NCBI GenBank assembly: GCA_003344405.1
Contig: NOWV01000003.1
Span: forward strand, 248,001-312,000
DNA: 64,000 bases
Direction of reading: 5' to 3'
Source: Trichoplax sp. H2
Lineage: Eukaryota > Placozoa > Uniplacotomia > Trichoplacea
Position 1 is the first letter of the stretch. The number at the start of each line of letters is the position of its first letter. Positions 16,701 to 28,600 of this stretch are shown here, in pieces. The position numbers and the translations under genes are program-made. Under the pieces are notes generated by a model. The model did not search any database. It was not told where the DNA came from and saw nothing but the letters and a program-made list of their open reading frames with translations.

Positions 16701-19700
16701 TCGATAGTATATTTAAAAGGCGAAATTGGATTAATGAAATGTTTACACATAGGAGTTAGAAGGGCCTGATATTAATGATATTCCAGTTGCCTCACTAGAC
16801 TTAACTGTACCTCTCAAGGTTCCTGGTAATATGATACTTTCCACTCTATAGCCTTCCACTGTTTGAAATAGCACTTTAAAAATATCGATGTTATCATTAA
16901 TGCGTAGGAAAAGAAAGTGTGAAGAAATCAAAAAGAAAAAAGAAAAAAGGTGAAGATATACAGTTAATTTAATTTTAAATTAAGAAAACACTGGTAAAGT
17001 TTTCTATTATCTTATAGGGCGTAAGCATGATACCGAAGAAGATAACGATAATGTGGTCGCTACACACGATGTTAACACCGACATGGGAGAAATGCCCGAG
17101 GTTAGCTCAATATTGATTAGGAAACCGTGATATATGTTGCCGATCTAATTCGTAGATTAGTGTAAATAATTACAGTCATTTTGAAATTTAGGGTGCCGTT
17201 TCAACGGACGATGAAGAAAAAGAGAAAAAGGATCCATACAACTTCCTAAACGTTGATTTAGAAAAGTATGTACATATAGAAAAAAATAGAAATATATCCG
17301 GTATCAACCTGCACCTTTTCAAATAAATATATATCTAGACCATTAACTGAAGCTGATATGATACCTGTACCGAAGCATCACGAGGCCAGTAACAAACCGG
17401 CTGATGATGAAGATACTGAGACTGCTAAGGTAAAACTATACGAAAAGTTTACTACCTGCAGTAGTATGCAAAAGATATAATTTAAGTCAGGTTTTACACA
17501 ATATATTTTATCCTAAATAGAATAAATTGAAAAAAACTAAGAAAAAGAAAGATAAAGAAAAGGTATTACCTGAGATTATTACATTACGTTTACATTTGAA
17601 ATAAGCTTAAATTACTTACTGTATGCATTATCAGACAAAAGGAAAAAAGTCCTCAAACTCTAAAAAAGACAAAAGCAGTAAGAGGAAAAAGGGTTTGTAC
17701 AAGAAAAAAATCTTCCTTTTTGTTTAAATTACTGTATGTATATAAAACTATACATGCGAACTGGTATACCTATTTGTTGAATATTTATCTAGCTAACGTA
17801 ATTATTTGTGGTTGACAAAAAGGGATTGATATTGTTCCTCCTAACGACACAGAAGAAGCCGTGGAGGCAAATCTTATATCAGATGAAACGGTGCCTGCTT
17901 TAACAACACCTGAATTATCACAAAACTCGAAATCTACAGGGGAGAAAGAGTTAGAAAGTGTTACTAACAAAGTAATGTCGTATGTTTTAATTACCAATAA
18001 AATGGCGATCTAATATTTCACTGTATCTGACACAACAATTGTTTCACTAAAAGACAATTAAAATATATTGAAAACTAATATAAATAATATATACGATAGA
18101 TGGATGATATAAACTTCTGGCTAACCAACAATGACACTTCATCTGCTGGCCACATTACGGTATAGGGTGAATTTATTGGTTACTTTGTGTAATATCACCT
18201 TTAGAATAATAAATCACAAAATTTTCGGAATGGACGCTTTCTTAGATTCCAGATGCGACCGTAAATCCAGCTAACACTGTAGAAAATAACGATGTAAATG
18301 AAAAATCGGTAAGATTTTTTTACGGCTCGACCCGGGAATATGATAAAAGGCTTTAAAGTATGATTTCTCATTTGTTATTATTAACGGTGCAATAGAGGAA
18401 AGGGAAAAAGGATAAAAAACGTAAAAAGAAAGGAAAAAAAGTTAAACCATCAACCGAATCACGTTTGCTTGAAATGGCTGACCAACCCTCCGAACAAACT
18501 GATCTTGTTGAGGTCACATCTGACCAACCAGAAAAGGTTTTCTTAGACTAATTTCTCTTTTAATATTACATTGCTAGCATTAGCCATTCAAGCAAGTTAA
18601 CGAAATATTTACATATACTCATATTTACGTTATTTACCTAATGTGTTGCTAGTACGCCTCATCATATATTTTGCTTGGAGAAAGCGAAGATTTAAAAATG
18701 GTATTAAAGCTTTTTCGAAAAAATGTAATGGCTGTTTATAATAAGGATTTTTGTTATATTTCGTTACAGACTTGTAAAACTCAAATAAATCCACAATTTA
18801 GAAACCAAGTTATTGTTAGCATCATATTCAGGTATTACTGCTGATATTTAATAACTTTTGTTGGTTACGATATCTTTTTTTCTTGGCAGTACACAACAAT
18901 ACTAAATGTGACGATCTATCCTATACGTATTTACGTGTTAATTCGTCAATTTTATTCAAATTAGCAACAAAACCGACTTCATCATATCATCCTTGGAATT
19001 TAACGTTCTCGATACATTAAATACAAAGCTCCAAAGACCGGCAAGTTCCATTTACATACACTAGTTCTAATACCATTTACTAATTGATTTTAACATATAC
19101 TTTCGGTTGATCAACGTAGATCAATATCAACCCAGTCGAAGCAATTTCAGTGCCCTTCCAACTACAATCGAGTAAATATTAACGGTTTCCTAGCATTATT
19201 GAATTCTTTCTCCCTGTAATATTGATAAAATTTCTTTGGTCTAAATCTTGTAACAGTAGTTCAGCCAATTGTGATACTTAAAGTATCACCTTTATAACCT
19301 TACATTGTTATTCCTTCTAGATACAGAAAATGAGAGTCAATTTGCCTTTGATATTCAGAGTATTGTCATGCCACAGAAATTGCGTGGGACTTTAACGTAC
19401 ATGTTCAAGGTTCATTTTAAAATATCAAACCCTGTTACTTTTTAATGATATTTTAATAACATGTAATGCTATAAAATTTTCAATATTTTACATAGAATGA
19501 AGAGGGAACGTCTCATGAGAAAATAGACTTTAAGCTTGCCTTACCTTGTTCATCCTACCTTTACCCAGAGAATTGCTCTAGGTATGTCTTTAAAATTTTA
19601 ATGCGCACTTCGTAAATAAATCTATTCATTGATGTTACAGTAGTGACTGATGTAAAAATGTCTACTTTAAAATAGGAAAGAATTTACCGAAATCCTGGCA

Positions 19701-20249
19701 TCTGGAATCTTGCAATGCAAGCAATCAATTAAGGTGTTAACGCTTAACATTTATGTTTTATTTTCTCTAACAAAACCTCAATAAGAATTTCGAAGAGCGT
19801 GATCGATATAATCAACTCATTGATAACTTTATACGTGTGACCGCTTCATAAATAGATAAAGGTTGATGAAGAAAGTGATTTCCGAGCCGTACTTGGCCGC
19901 ATGTGCTCGCTATTACATGCCTCTGGTAACATACAATTTTTTCTTTTTTACTTTAATCATGAAAAATATAATAGATAGTTGATTTACTATCAATATGATC
20001 ATTTTTTGCAGTTATAGAACAGATAGATGGTGGAGCTTCATTATATGCCAGTTCAATCCAACGGCACCACATTTGCTTACTCGTAAAAATGATGGTAAGA
20101 CGCATCACTAAGCGGATCATGATATATTGAAACTAACCACCTACTATGTTTCATTACAGGCAACGAACATACTAACTGTCGATGCTAAAAGTACCGAAAG
20201 TATGCTCTTGTCACACTTACTAGATGAAATCAAAGCTGAATTTTCTTGA
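10702..20249 (+). CDS. AP3D1: AP-3 adaptor complex subunit delta
   Basis: Large subunit of AP-3, the adaptor that sorts cargo from endosomes to lysosome-related organelles. Forty-six coding exons give 1215 aa: 10702-10761, 10943-11038, 11767-11847, 11976-12056, 12175-12282, 12363-12428, 12695-12758, 12880-13019, 13158-13231, 13343-13392, 13445-13506, 13602-13650, 13916-13985, 14065-14140, 14208-14277, 14361-14439, 14590-14716, 14825-14928, 15013-15151, 15235-15327, 15412-15463, 15558-15651, 16282-16377, 16449-16506, 16603-16671, 16753-16825, 16908-16949, 17018-17100, 17192-17265, 17339-17429, 17521-17562, 17635-17692, 17823-17971, 18100-18159, 18246-18308, 18396-18536, 18653-18700, 18770-18831, 18965-19040, 19120-19171, 19321-19409, 19496-19581, 19676-19733, 19856-19925, 20012-20094, 20160-20249. 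The adaptin trunk starts MFEKNLNDLVRGIR and includes GYDISWAAFNVIEVMSS and SQSNYQYVADFEW. A lysine-rich hinge (exons 27-36) precedes the ear (LEFNVLDTLNTKLQRP). Phase closes throughout; the intron after 19040 is GC-AG. Confidence 0.96.
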
Positions 20250-20565
20250 GTTTATGATGTTACTTCGAGAATTATTGCCATAGTTAAATTGAAATACTAC
20301 TACCAAATCAGTAGATGGTTATTGTTACTTCTCTTGCAATCATTCTTTATTATGATAAACTGTAATGGTTATAGTGAGAAACTGACTTATTCATACAAGC
20401 CAATATGATATGATTCGGTCTAAATGTTTCCTGAGATGCTGTGTAACGCGCAATATTACATTGTAGTTTACAAAAAAATGTAATAGATCGATTATCACGT
20501 TATTTGTAAACAAATACGTATTATTTACATCTTTCACTACATTTTAACATTGTCTTATTCCAGCA

Positions 20566-20571
20566 ATAAAG
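20566..20571 (+). terminator. candidate poly(A) signal for AP-3 delta
   Basis: AATAAA about 320 bp after the AP-3 delta stop, in the 670-bp convergent spacer shared with the MTO1 3' end (20250-20919). Nothing else is recognised in that spacer. Confidence 0.35.
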
Positions 20572-20919
20572 TGATCATTTGCTTGATCTGTAAGCTACAG
20601 TACTATTTTTCTTCAGCATGAAAAAGTTGTATGCTTCTGGTATCCCATGTTCCATACAGACAATATCAATGTAAATTACGCTATCGTTCCCTATTACTAT
20701 TCTATATAATGAACTGGTCAAACGAAATAGTAATAAAAATAAAATATTGTAAAATGTGAACGAAAACGTGAATACTATAAAATTCTTATAGCTTAATTAA
20801 CGGCATGCTACACAAGTAAGCTCTAAAGCTTCAGAAATGCACTTGTCCTTAGCTTTGATAATGAGGTACCTACTTCCATCTCAATCGGCTACAGACTATT
20901 AGTAAACATGCGGTACATA

Positions 20920-23900
20920 CTACGTATGAATCTGTTTATATTTTTTGACAAACTTTAAGAGTTGGACAAGCGATGAAGCGGAAATTCCATCAATCCGACT
21001 GGCAGAGCCCAACTGTAAATAAGAAAGGCGAAATCTCTTAAGAAAATCCTATTGATTGCTATTTCAGCTAGTACTTACAGTCCGCGGCGCAACAGTTGAT
21101 AACTTCTCTTTTTCTTCTTCGTCAAGGAAACCCAATCTAACAAAGACCATATACAAATTTGCCATTCATTTGTGTTAATGTTTATATAAGAATGCATAAC
21201 TATACTACAATGAGCTTTACCTAGTGTAATCCAGATCATCAGGCAACGCTAGGTATTCAAGACGACGTAGCTCAGAAACGTCTTTATTTTGCCTTTCAAT
21301 TGCATTTGCATAACTACCTAAACAATTGTAGCGAAATGGCAACTAGATAAGTACATCGAGAATTTAACGATTAAGTCTTTATGAGGAACAAAGCAAACTA
21401 CCTTCGATCTCGATTCGATTACATAGGTAATCGTCCTCGACGATGTCCCTAAATTCTGCAGGGAAACCCCTACTAATATCAGAAAGACTGACGCGGGAAT
21501 TTATAAGCATTTCTAATCCACTAAAGAAAAAATTGACCTTAGTAACTTATCAATAGAATATCAGTATCAAAAGTAACAATATGATTTTACCTCTTTAATT
21601 CACCAGAATGTCGCATTCCGGAAAGATTACATCTAGCTTTCCAGCTACTTTCGGAAAATTTTAACTCCCTTTTAAGTACGGAAGTAAGATTGTCACAATC
21701 AAGATACCAACATACGTTTAAAGATACATGATCTTACCTCAAAGTGTTAATTGCCTTATCAAATTTGGTTTTAATCTTTACCATTTTTTCGAAACGTTGC
21801 TCACGGACAATTCCTACCTTATAACCTTTAGCAGCACAATGAATTCAATAGCAAATATCGATGCGTCAGTAACATCTAATACCATATCGAATTTTAGAAT
21901 CAGACTAATACTTACCTTTTTCAGTAAGTCGTAGATCAGCATTATCTGGTCTTAATCTCAAACGAAACTCTGCACGACTGAAAAATATAAGGTTTGATGC
22001 GAATTTTACCTTTCCAGGCTTGAAATTATAATCATCGAATATACTGGCATTCTGCTACCTTGTAAACATTCTGTATGGTTCTGTAGTTCCACGAGTAGTC
22101 AAATCATCTATCAGAACACCAATATATCCATCGGCACGATCTAGAATTAATGGAGACATTCCTTTCACCATCAAAGAACTATTTATGCCGGCAATTATAC
22201 CCTAATATCACAACGACCCCATGTATATAACAGGAAATTAATCAGATCAATTTTACTAATTCTACTAATTTTGGTAGAAATATACTCTAATAAGTTTATA
22301 ATATAACTAGGAAACATTTTAAACTGTTACTTGAGCAGCAGCTTCTTCATAACCCGTAGTTCCATTTATTTGCCCAGCAAAAAATAACCCGGAAACCTTT
22401 CTTGTTTCTAACGATGGTTTCAGTTGGCGTGGATCAATATAGTCATACTCCACTCCGTAACCAGTTTGAACTATTTCCACATCTTCCAATCCATGAACGG
22501 ATCGAATCATAGCTTTTTGTATATTTTCGGGCAAAGTACAAGAAATACCATTTGGATAAACAATTGAAGAGTCAAATCCTGTCCGAAAAAATTTAGAACA
22601 ATGATAATTTTGTTAATATATTTTGTCTACTGCTTAATACATGTTTTTACCTTCAGGCTCTAAAAAAATCTGATGATTTCTTCCTCTGAACCGTATCACT
22701 TTGGATTCAATTGATGGACAGTATCTGAATATCAGGATTCACAAATATAGTACACTTTTACTAATATAAGTATGAATACGAGGTACTGCATGAAAAGTAG
22801 GTATTGCCTGGGTCCACAAACTTCTTCTTTAATATGTGGGGTTAAGTGTAAATGTCTTGTAATTATTGAATGTGTATTAGAATTTGTTAAAGTCAAAAAA
22901 CATGGCAATTGCTCTGCTGGCTAAAGTAAATAAAATAATATCGTGTCAGTAACCACAAGCTACGAATATCTTATTACTAATCTATCAAATACCTCGATTT
23001 TAACTGCTCGATTCAAAAAAGAGAAAGGGGTAGGTTTTTCATCGCCATGCTGAATTACCAATTTCTTATAATCAATAGTTCTTCCGTCTAGCCTAGGTGG
23101 AGTTCCTTTGATTACAATAATTTTTATTAAACCAAATATTACTAAAGTACGGCATTTTTAAATTATTTTGCCTGTTTTTAGTCTTCCTATCTTGAATTTT
23201 AGATCTTCTATTGTTTTCGCAAGGCCAAAGGATGCTTCTTCATTTATTCTGCCACCATGAATAACTCTATTGCCTAAGGGATCCATTATTTCGTATTCAT
23301 GATCTATAAAATTTGTAACATCCCTATTAAGAAATATAGATAAAGTCTTACCTATATAGATTTTTCCTCTGAGAAAGGTACCAGTTGTTAACACTACACT
23401 TCGAGCCTTTATAATACTTCCGTTATCTAAAATCGAAGGCACAAGCATGTACAGTAGATTTATTTTAATGGTATAGAGTACGGGTAAATAAATATTCAGA
23501 TACCGCAGGATATTAAGGCTAAGTTTTCAAGTTCAAAAAACTCACGCAATACATAGTTGCGTCCTAACTGTACGTACGTTACTATACTGTACAATCCGGA
23601 TTGTCATTACCGGAATATCAATGCTAGACCGACGTCTGGTGACGTTTAAAGTTGTAATTATACTACGAATGTCAGTCATCATGCTAGGATAATTACAATT
23701 AATAATCGCTGATATATATATAGATTATGCAAATTTTCATATATTGTTATCCTGCCTAATTGAACGCCATCAATAACTTGCTTATCTCCATCAGACGATA
23801 AAATTAAATCTACGACCGCTCCTTGTAGTAACGATAAGTTCGGTGTACTTTTGATTTCCACCTGCATATTCGATCGATAAAGATTGCGATCCATTTGAGC

Positions 23901-25210
23901 CCTCAATCCCTAAGTGTATCAAGTTTATAACACATTACACTGGTACTTTCTGATGAAAATGAGAACAGTGTTTTGAGAATTATAACAGGAAACACATTGT
24001 TTTAAGTTATGGTATAATTAAATCTGCGTAGAAAACTTATGATTACACACCCAAACTGCTGGTCCTTTTCTTTTATTCAGAACCTTATAGTGAATTCCGG
24101 AAAGATCTGCGAATTTAAAGTCAATAAATGTACGTATTGGCGTATTAAGTACGATTTACTTTCATAATAATAGGTTAACGTCAACATTACAATTTCAAGT
24201 GTACTGTACTAGTCAGTAACTAGCGAACGTAAGTCATGCTATTGGAAAGGACTTATATTGGAAGGAGATCTTAGTCTATGCCTTTCATAGTTCAAGTCGT
24301 CCTGACAGGCTTCAATAATATAGTTAACATCAAAGGCAGAAGAACGATGTTAGATATTATAGCATAATCAGATAGTTTCTTGAGCTGAAAAGGATCTCGA
24401 AAGCTATAATTCTAAGCTCAAGCACGCATTGCCTCGCAAATCATATGACTATTGTACTGAGCTCTACATGCAGTTATGCCGAATACTCGTACGTATATAG
24501 CACAAAGACGTAATAAAAGTATAATCATTGCAATGCTGGAGTTCAAATCACAAAATAAGAGCATTCTTTTGGTACACTCCTTTTAGCTATGGTAATGCGA
24601 ACACGATACGTTATCAGAGCATTAAAATCTACCAATGGCAAGTTTAAAAGAAACTAGTACGTAGAAATTTGGCTGCAAACTGACCACAAATTCTGCCACA
24701 TAATCCATCCAAAGCATCAATTTCCCGAATTAAGTGACCTTTTCCAATGCCTCCAAAAGAAGGATTGCAAGACATCTCACCTAAATAAATTTAATTGATC
24801 TTAGCACAATCTGCCCTTAGATCTTTTGTAGATCATGGTATGGACTATCTATGAAAATCAGGTATAATCGAACGAAATATTTATACTGTAAGTTAATATA
24901 CCCGTATACTTGTAAATATGCGTACGAGTAACTAACTATAAATAAGAGTACACAAAATACTCATACAACCGTGTAGCCGGTGATAGGCTACAGGGTATTT
25001 ACGAAAAAGTTCGTCTGTAAAATCTACAATTGCTGCTAAATCATATTTACCAATTTTAGTCAAATCGTGAGATATTAGACACACCCTAGAGCCATTACGA
25101 GCAGCAGCAGCTGCAGATTCTGTTCCAGCATGACCACCTCCAACTACAATAACATCGTAAAATGAATCGCAACCCAGGCGATAACAGAAATTTCGAGTGA
25201 AGCGCAGCAT
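20920..25210 (-). CDS. MTO1: mitochondrial tRNA modification enzyme MTO1 (GidA/MnmG family)
   Basis: FAD-dependent partner of GTPBP3 that makes the taurinomethyl modification at U34 of mitochondrial tRNAs. Eighteen exons (642 aa) in transcription order: 25210-25051, 24780-24685, 24106-24051, 23909-23756, 23426-23352, 23273-23172, 23105-22993, 22920-22808, 22724-22651, 22578-22331, 22201-22059, 21977-21916, 21825-21738, 21668-21591, 21520-21402, 21317-21221, 21136-21079, 21012-20920. The N-terminus ([13 protein letters not shown]) looks like a mitochondrial presequence. The Rossmann FAD motif is [20 protein letters not shown]. Further hallmarks are [64 protein letters not shown] and [18 protein letters not shown]. 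Three introns have GC rather than GT donors (starting at 23755, 23171 and 22807). It is convergent with AP-3 delta, and 468 bp separate its start from the TERT start. Confidence 0.95.
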
Positions 25211-25678
25211 ATGAAGGCTTGACCCAAAAGCCTGTCAAAATTAAAAGTGGTATAGTAGAAGGATAGAAGAATGTTGATGCTTGGCTGCTTGCAACCTCTT
25301 TTTCGCTGATACGATCGACACTTTGACCATGCACTAGAAGCTACCGCTCCTGTAATTTTTAGTAGTTGATGATTTGAAACTACTATACAGTACAGTACTG
25401 TACTGTACGTACACTGCACCCTACTGTTCTGTAATATACTGTAGACACAAATCAAAACAGTTCAGTACGGTACTGTACAGTGTACAGTACAGTATTATAC
25501 TGAGTATGTACAGTACAGTACACAGTACAATACAGTACAACATAAAGACGCTTAAGTTGCTGTTAGTACGGTATCTTGTACCATTCATTTCATTTTATTT
25601 GTTTATGAATAAATAAATTGCAATTACAGTATTCATTAGCCATTACTTCGTCGAAAGGAAAGACCCATTAAAGGCCTT
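25211..25678. promoter_or_regulatory. shared divergent promoter region of MTO1 and TERT, with GTACW array B
   Basis: The 468 bp between the MTO1 and TERT start codons must hold both promoters. A GTACW array occupies about 25381-25545, with blocks such as TACAGTACAGTACTGTACTG at 25386-25405 and shorter runs to 25540. No TATA-like box is obvious at a fixed distance from either start. The boundary is inferred from the two start codons, not from transcript data. Confidence 0.6.
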
Positions 25679-28600
25679 ATGGAAACCTGCGCTATCCTAG
25701 AACAGCTGCAAAATTTGTATCGCTTGAAGCCCAATGATGGAGCAGGTGATTTCGATTTTAAATTTGCGCGCCATAAAACAAACAGACAAGACTTGATTTG
25801 TTCACCATGTAAAATGCAGCAGAAATTCTGTGGAATACGTATAATGTAGATATAGTAAACAAATACATCCCTATGCTAAAATTGTATAATAGCATCCAGA
25901 CCTTTAACTAATTACTTAACTTTATAGTGGCCATTTTGAAAAGCTTATACGACGAAGTTGTAACTTTAAATATCTACTTACGACGCGACGATAGTCCGTT
26001 TGATTTCGTCTTGAGACCCAGTGACTATGAAGAATACCAAAATTTCCTGTGCCATACGCTCGTTGGACTCTCTGCCGGACAATTAGAATGTTACCATGTA
26101 AAAATTAGAAATGAAAAAGAAAAATTAGATATAAGCGGAACAATCGAACATGTTATTCAGGTATGACAGTATTATTATAAAACTATAACAACTTGAAGTC
26201 CCAATTTACCACGACAATTTCAAAGCAGAGCTTATGCAGCAAACAACGTCCATCACATCATATTTTATCTTTAGGTCGAACGAAGGTAAGCAACTTGTAA
26301 GATATAGAATAAGAATTTTTGATTGAAATGAGCTGATCAAAATAGTTATTTCGAATGTATTGAATTAAAATGTAAATATTTTTACGTAGATGGGAGCTCA
26401 GATTTGCAAGAACTCAGCTGTAGAAATTATTCAATCGCCTGTGTGGAATACTTTATTCTCAAGGTACCCCTTCAATTTAGCATCGCTTGTGTTAAGGATA
26501 ACGTAAAGGTGCTAACTATATAATTAAGGAAGGATCGTATCACCAATTTCAGAATCGATCATCGTTCAGTAATCCATCTATTGAAAGATACTGCAATCTT
26601 TATCCCGTTCACGAACACCTCATTGCTACAAGTTACAGGTGAAGCAGAGGATAATAGAGAATGATTATAATCGCTTTAGTCGTGCTTTAAATATACTAAC
26701 AAACATTTCTCTGATGCTTAAGGTTGTCCTATAAATAGGCATATGTATGATTTTCATGCAGCGAAAAATCCTGTCAGTACTTCAGGACCCTATCAGTGTA
26801 CAGAAAGGTACATATATTAATGAATCAACTACATGGTGCCACTTAACTTCTTAGAAATTATGGTGTCTTTTCCTTCTTTGAGAGTTTTAAACAATAACTA
26901 ATCTTACATAAGAACTAATATTACGTAAACGCTAGATCAGTATGTACATTGATAAAATTCTATTTAAATACTAGCCTAATGAGCTAGATATAAACTGTAA
27001 ATTTGTGCACTAACCAGTATTATCCATTTATGAACAAACCAGTAAGGGCAAATGTAAATTAACTACTAAAAGTATTAATATTCTATTAGTATCACACATT
27101 CTTCGAATGATACAGCATATTGCACATCGGCATACGGTATACAATACAGTACAAGTAAATAAATCTGAAACTGACACCAACAGAAAACAATAGCGAGGCA
27201 CTTAATTGCTCTACCACGCAACAACTAGTCATCAGAATTCACTTTGGCCTCTGCATGCAATTCTTTAGTATTACTAAAAGTGAACGTACACATTTTAATT
27301 CAACCAGAACGCAAGTTTGAAGTCACTAAAAAATAATTGTATTACACGTAAATTAGTAATGCCTTGTGTTTATATTCTACATAAATACCAGTACCAGTAC
27401 AACTAAACAGCTATGTATTAATACAGTATACTACGAGTATATGTGATTACTTCACTGGATGCCTTTAATTGGGAACTGTAGGAGAGTGAGTACTTTATAA
27501 ATAAAGTTGCCTACAAGCTGAGTGCATTTGCAAACACATTGCCGAGGCGCAACAGAAACTATCAATTAACTATTGATGTATTTACTGTATCTATTGCCAT
27601 ATTTCAATTCAGAAGCAATGAAGAACTACCTATTAAAAAACAGTGTCTATATGCCGCTCCTGCAGGATATAGATTTGATCACACTGGCGCTGAAGGTAAA
27701 ATAGTAACGATTTCAAATTGTTATTTCGCTGGATACAGTATTATCCATTTTATATAGTAAGTAAGTATTTGACATGTTACTATTCTACATATCAAAAAAT
27801 AATTTTAAAGGTACAGACTTTCCATTCCTAAGTTCGATTGACGTTCCTTATGAAGCCAATTACGAAATTGACAGTGAGCATACACCTGTTGCTCAAAGTC
27901 ACTTTAACGGACTAAAAGTACCAGAAGCTTTATCGTCTGATATTAAAACAAGTCAGTTATTCTTTAATTATAAGCTACTGTTTTATATTGTTAACAATCA
28001 TCGACTCATTTACTTCTTGTTACGTAAACATAAAACTCACACCAACACACCCACGCCACCTGTACAAGAAGAGGACGATTTAAATCGCGAAGCAAAGTAC
28101 TGTCGAAGTAGCTTACTGAAGCTCTCCACCAGTATTACCCGTATTATGTATTCCAGAGTCAGTAAGGAAAGTTTAAATTCGTCTAGTAGTAAGTATTGTA
28201 TTATTCATATGTTAATATAAAATATTTTTAGTGATGGTTTCAATGCTAAGAAATTCTGTACATGTATTTTAAAGAACTTCCGTTTTTATATAAACTGCCT
28301 AGATATCGTCGAAGTGGCCCACAGCAGCCGCAGGGGTGCTCGAAAATTGATAACAAGAATATTTTTATCAAATCAGATTCACCAGTCAAAATGTAAATAA
28401 TTTTTATTGTAACTTTTTGTATACATTCTAAATGATTTCAATGAATATTAAAAAAAATTAATAGTCCTATGGCTTTATAATTCGATTTTACGTTCATCTC
28501 TAGATAATAAAAAAGGAACTATACAGGTTAGACTCTTGAAATTATGCAAGATAACCAAATCAAGAATCATTCATACCATTATGTCAAAAGAGGATTCCCA

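Noticed and set aside
18889-18963. Exon beginning after TTGGCAG in AP-3 delta
   Set aside because: Using that acceptor puts a stop five codons in. The acceptor at 18964 restores phase and the conserved NKTDFIISSLEF segment, so this stretch is intron.
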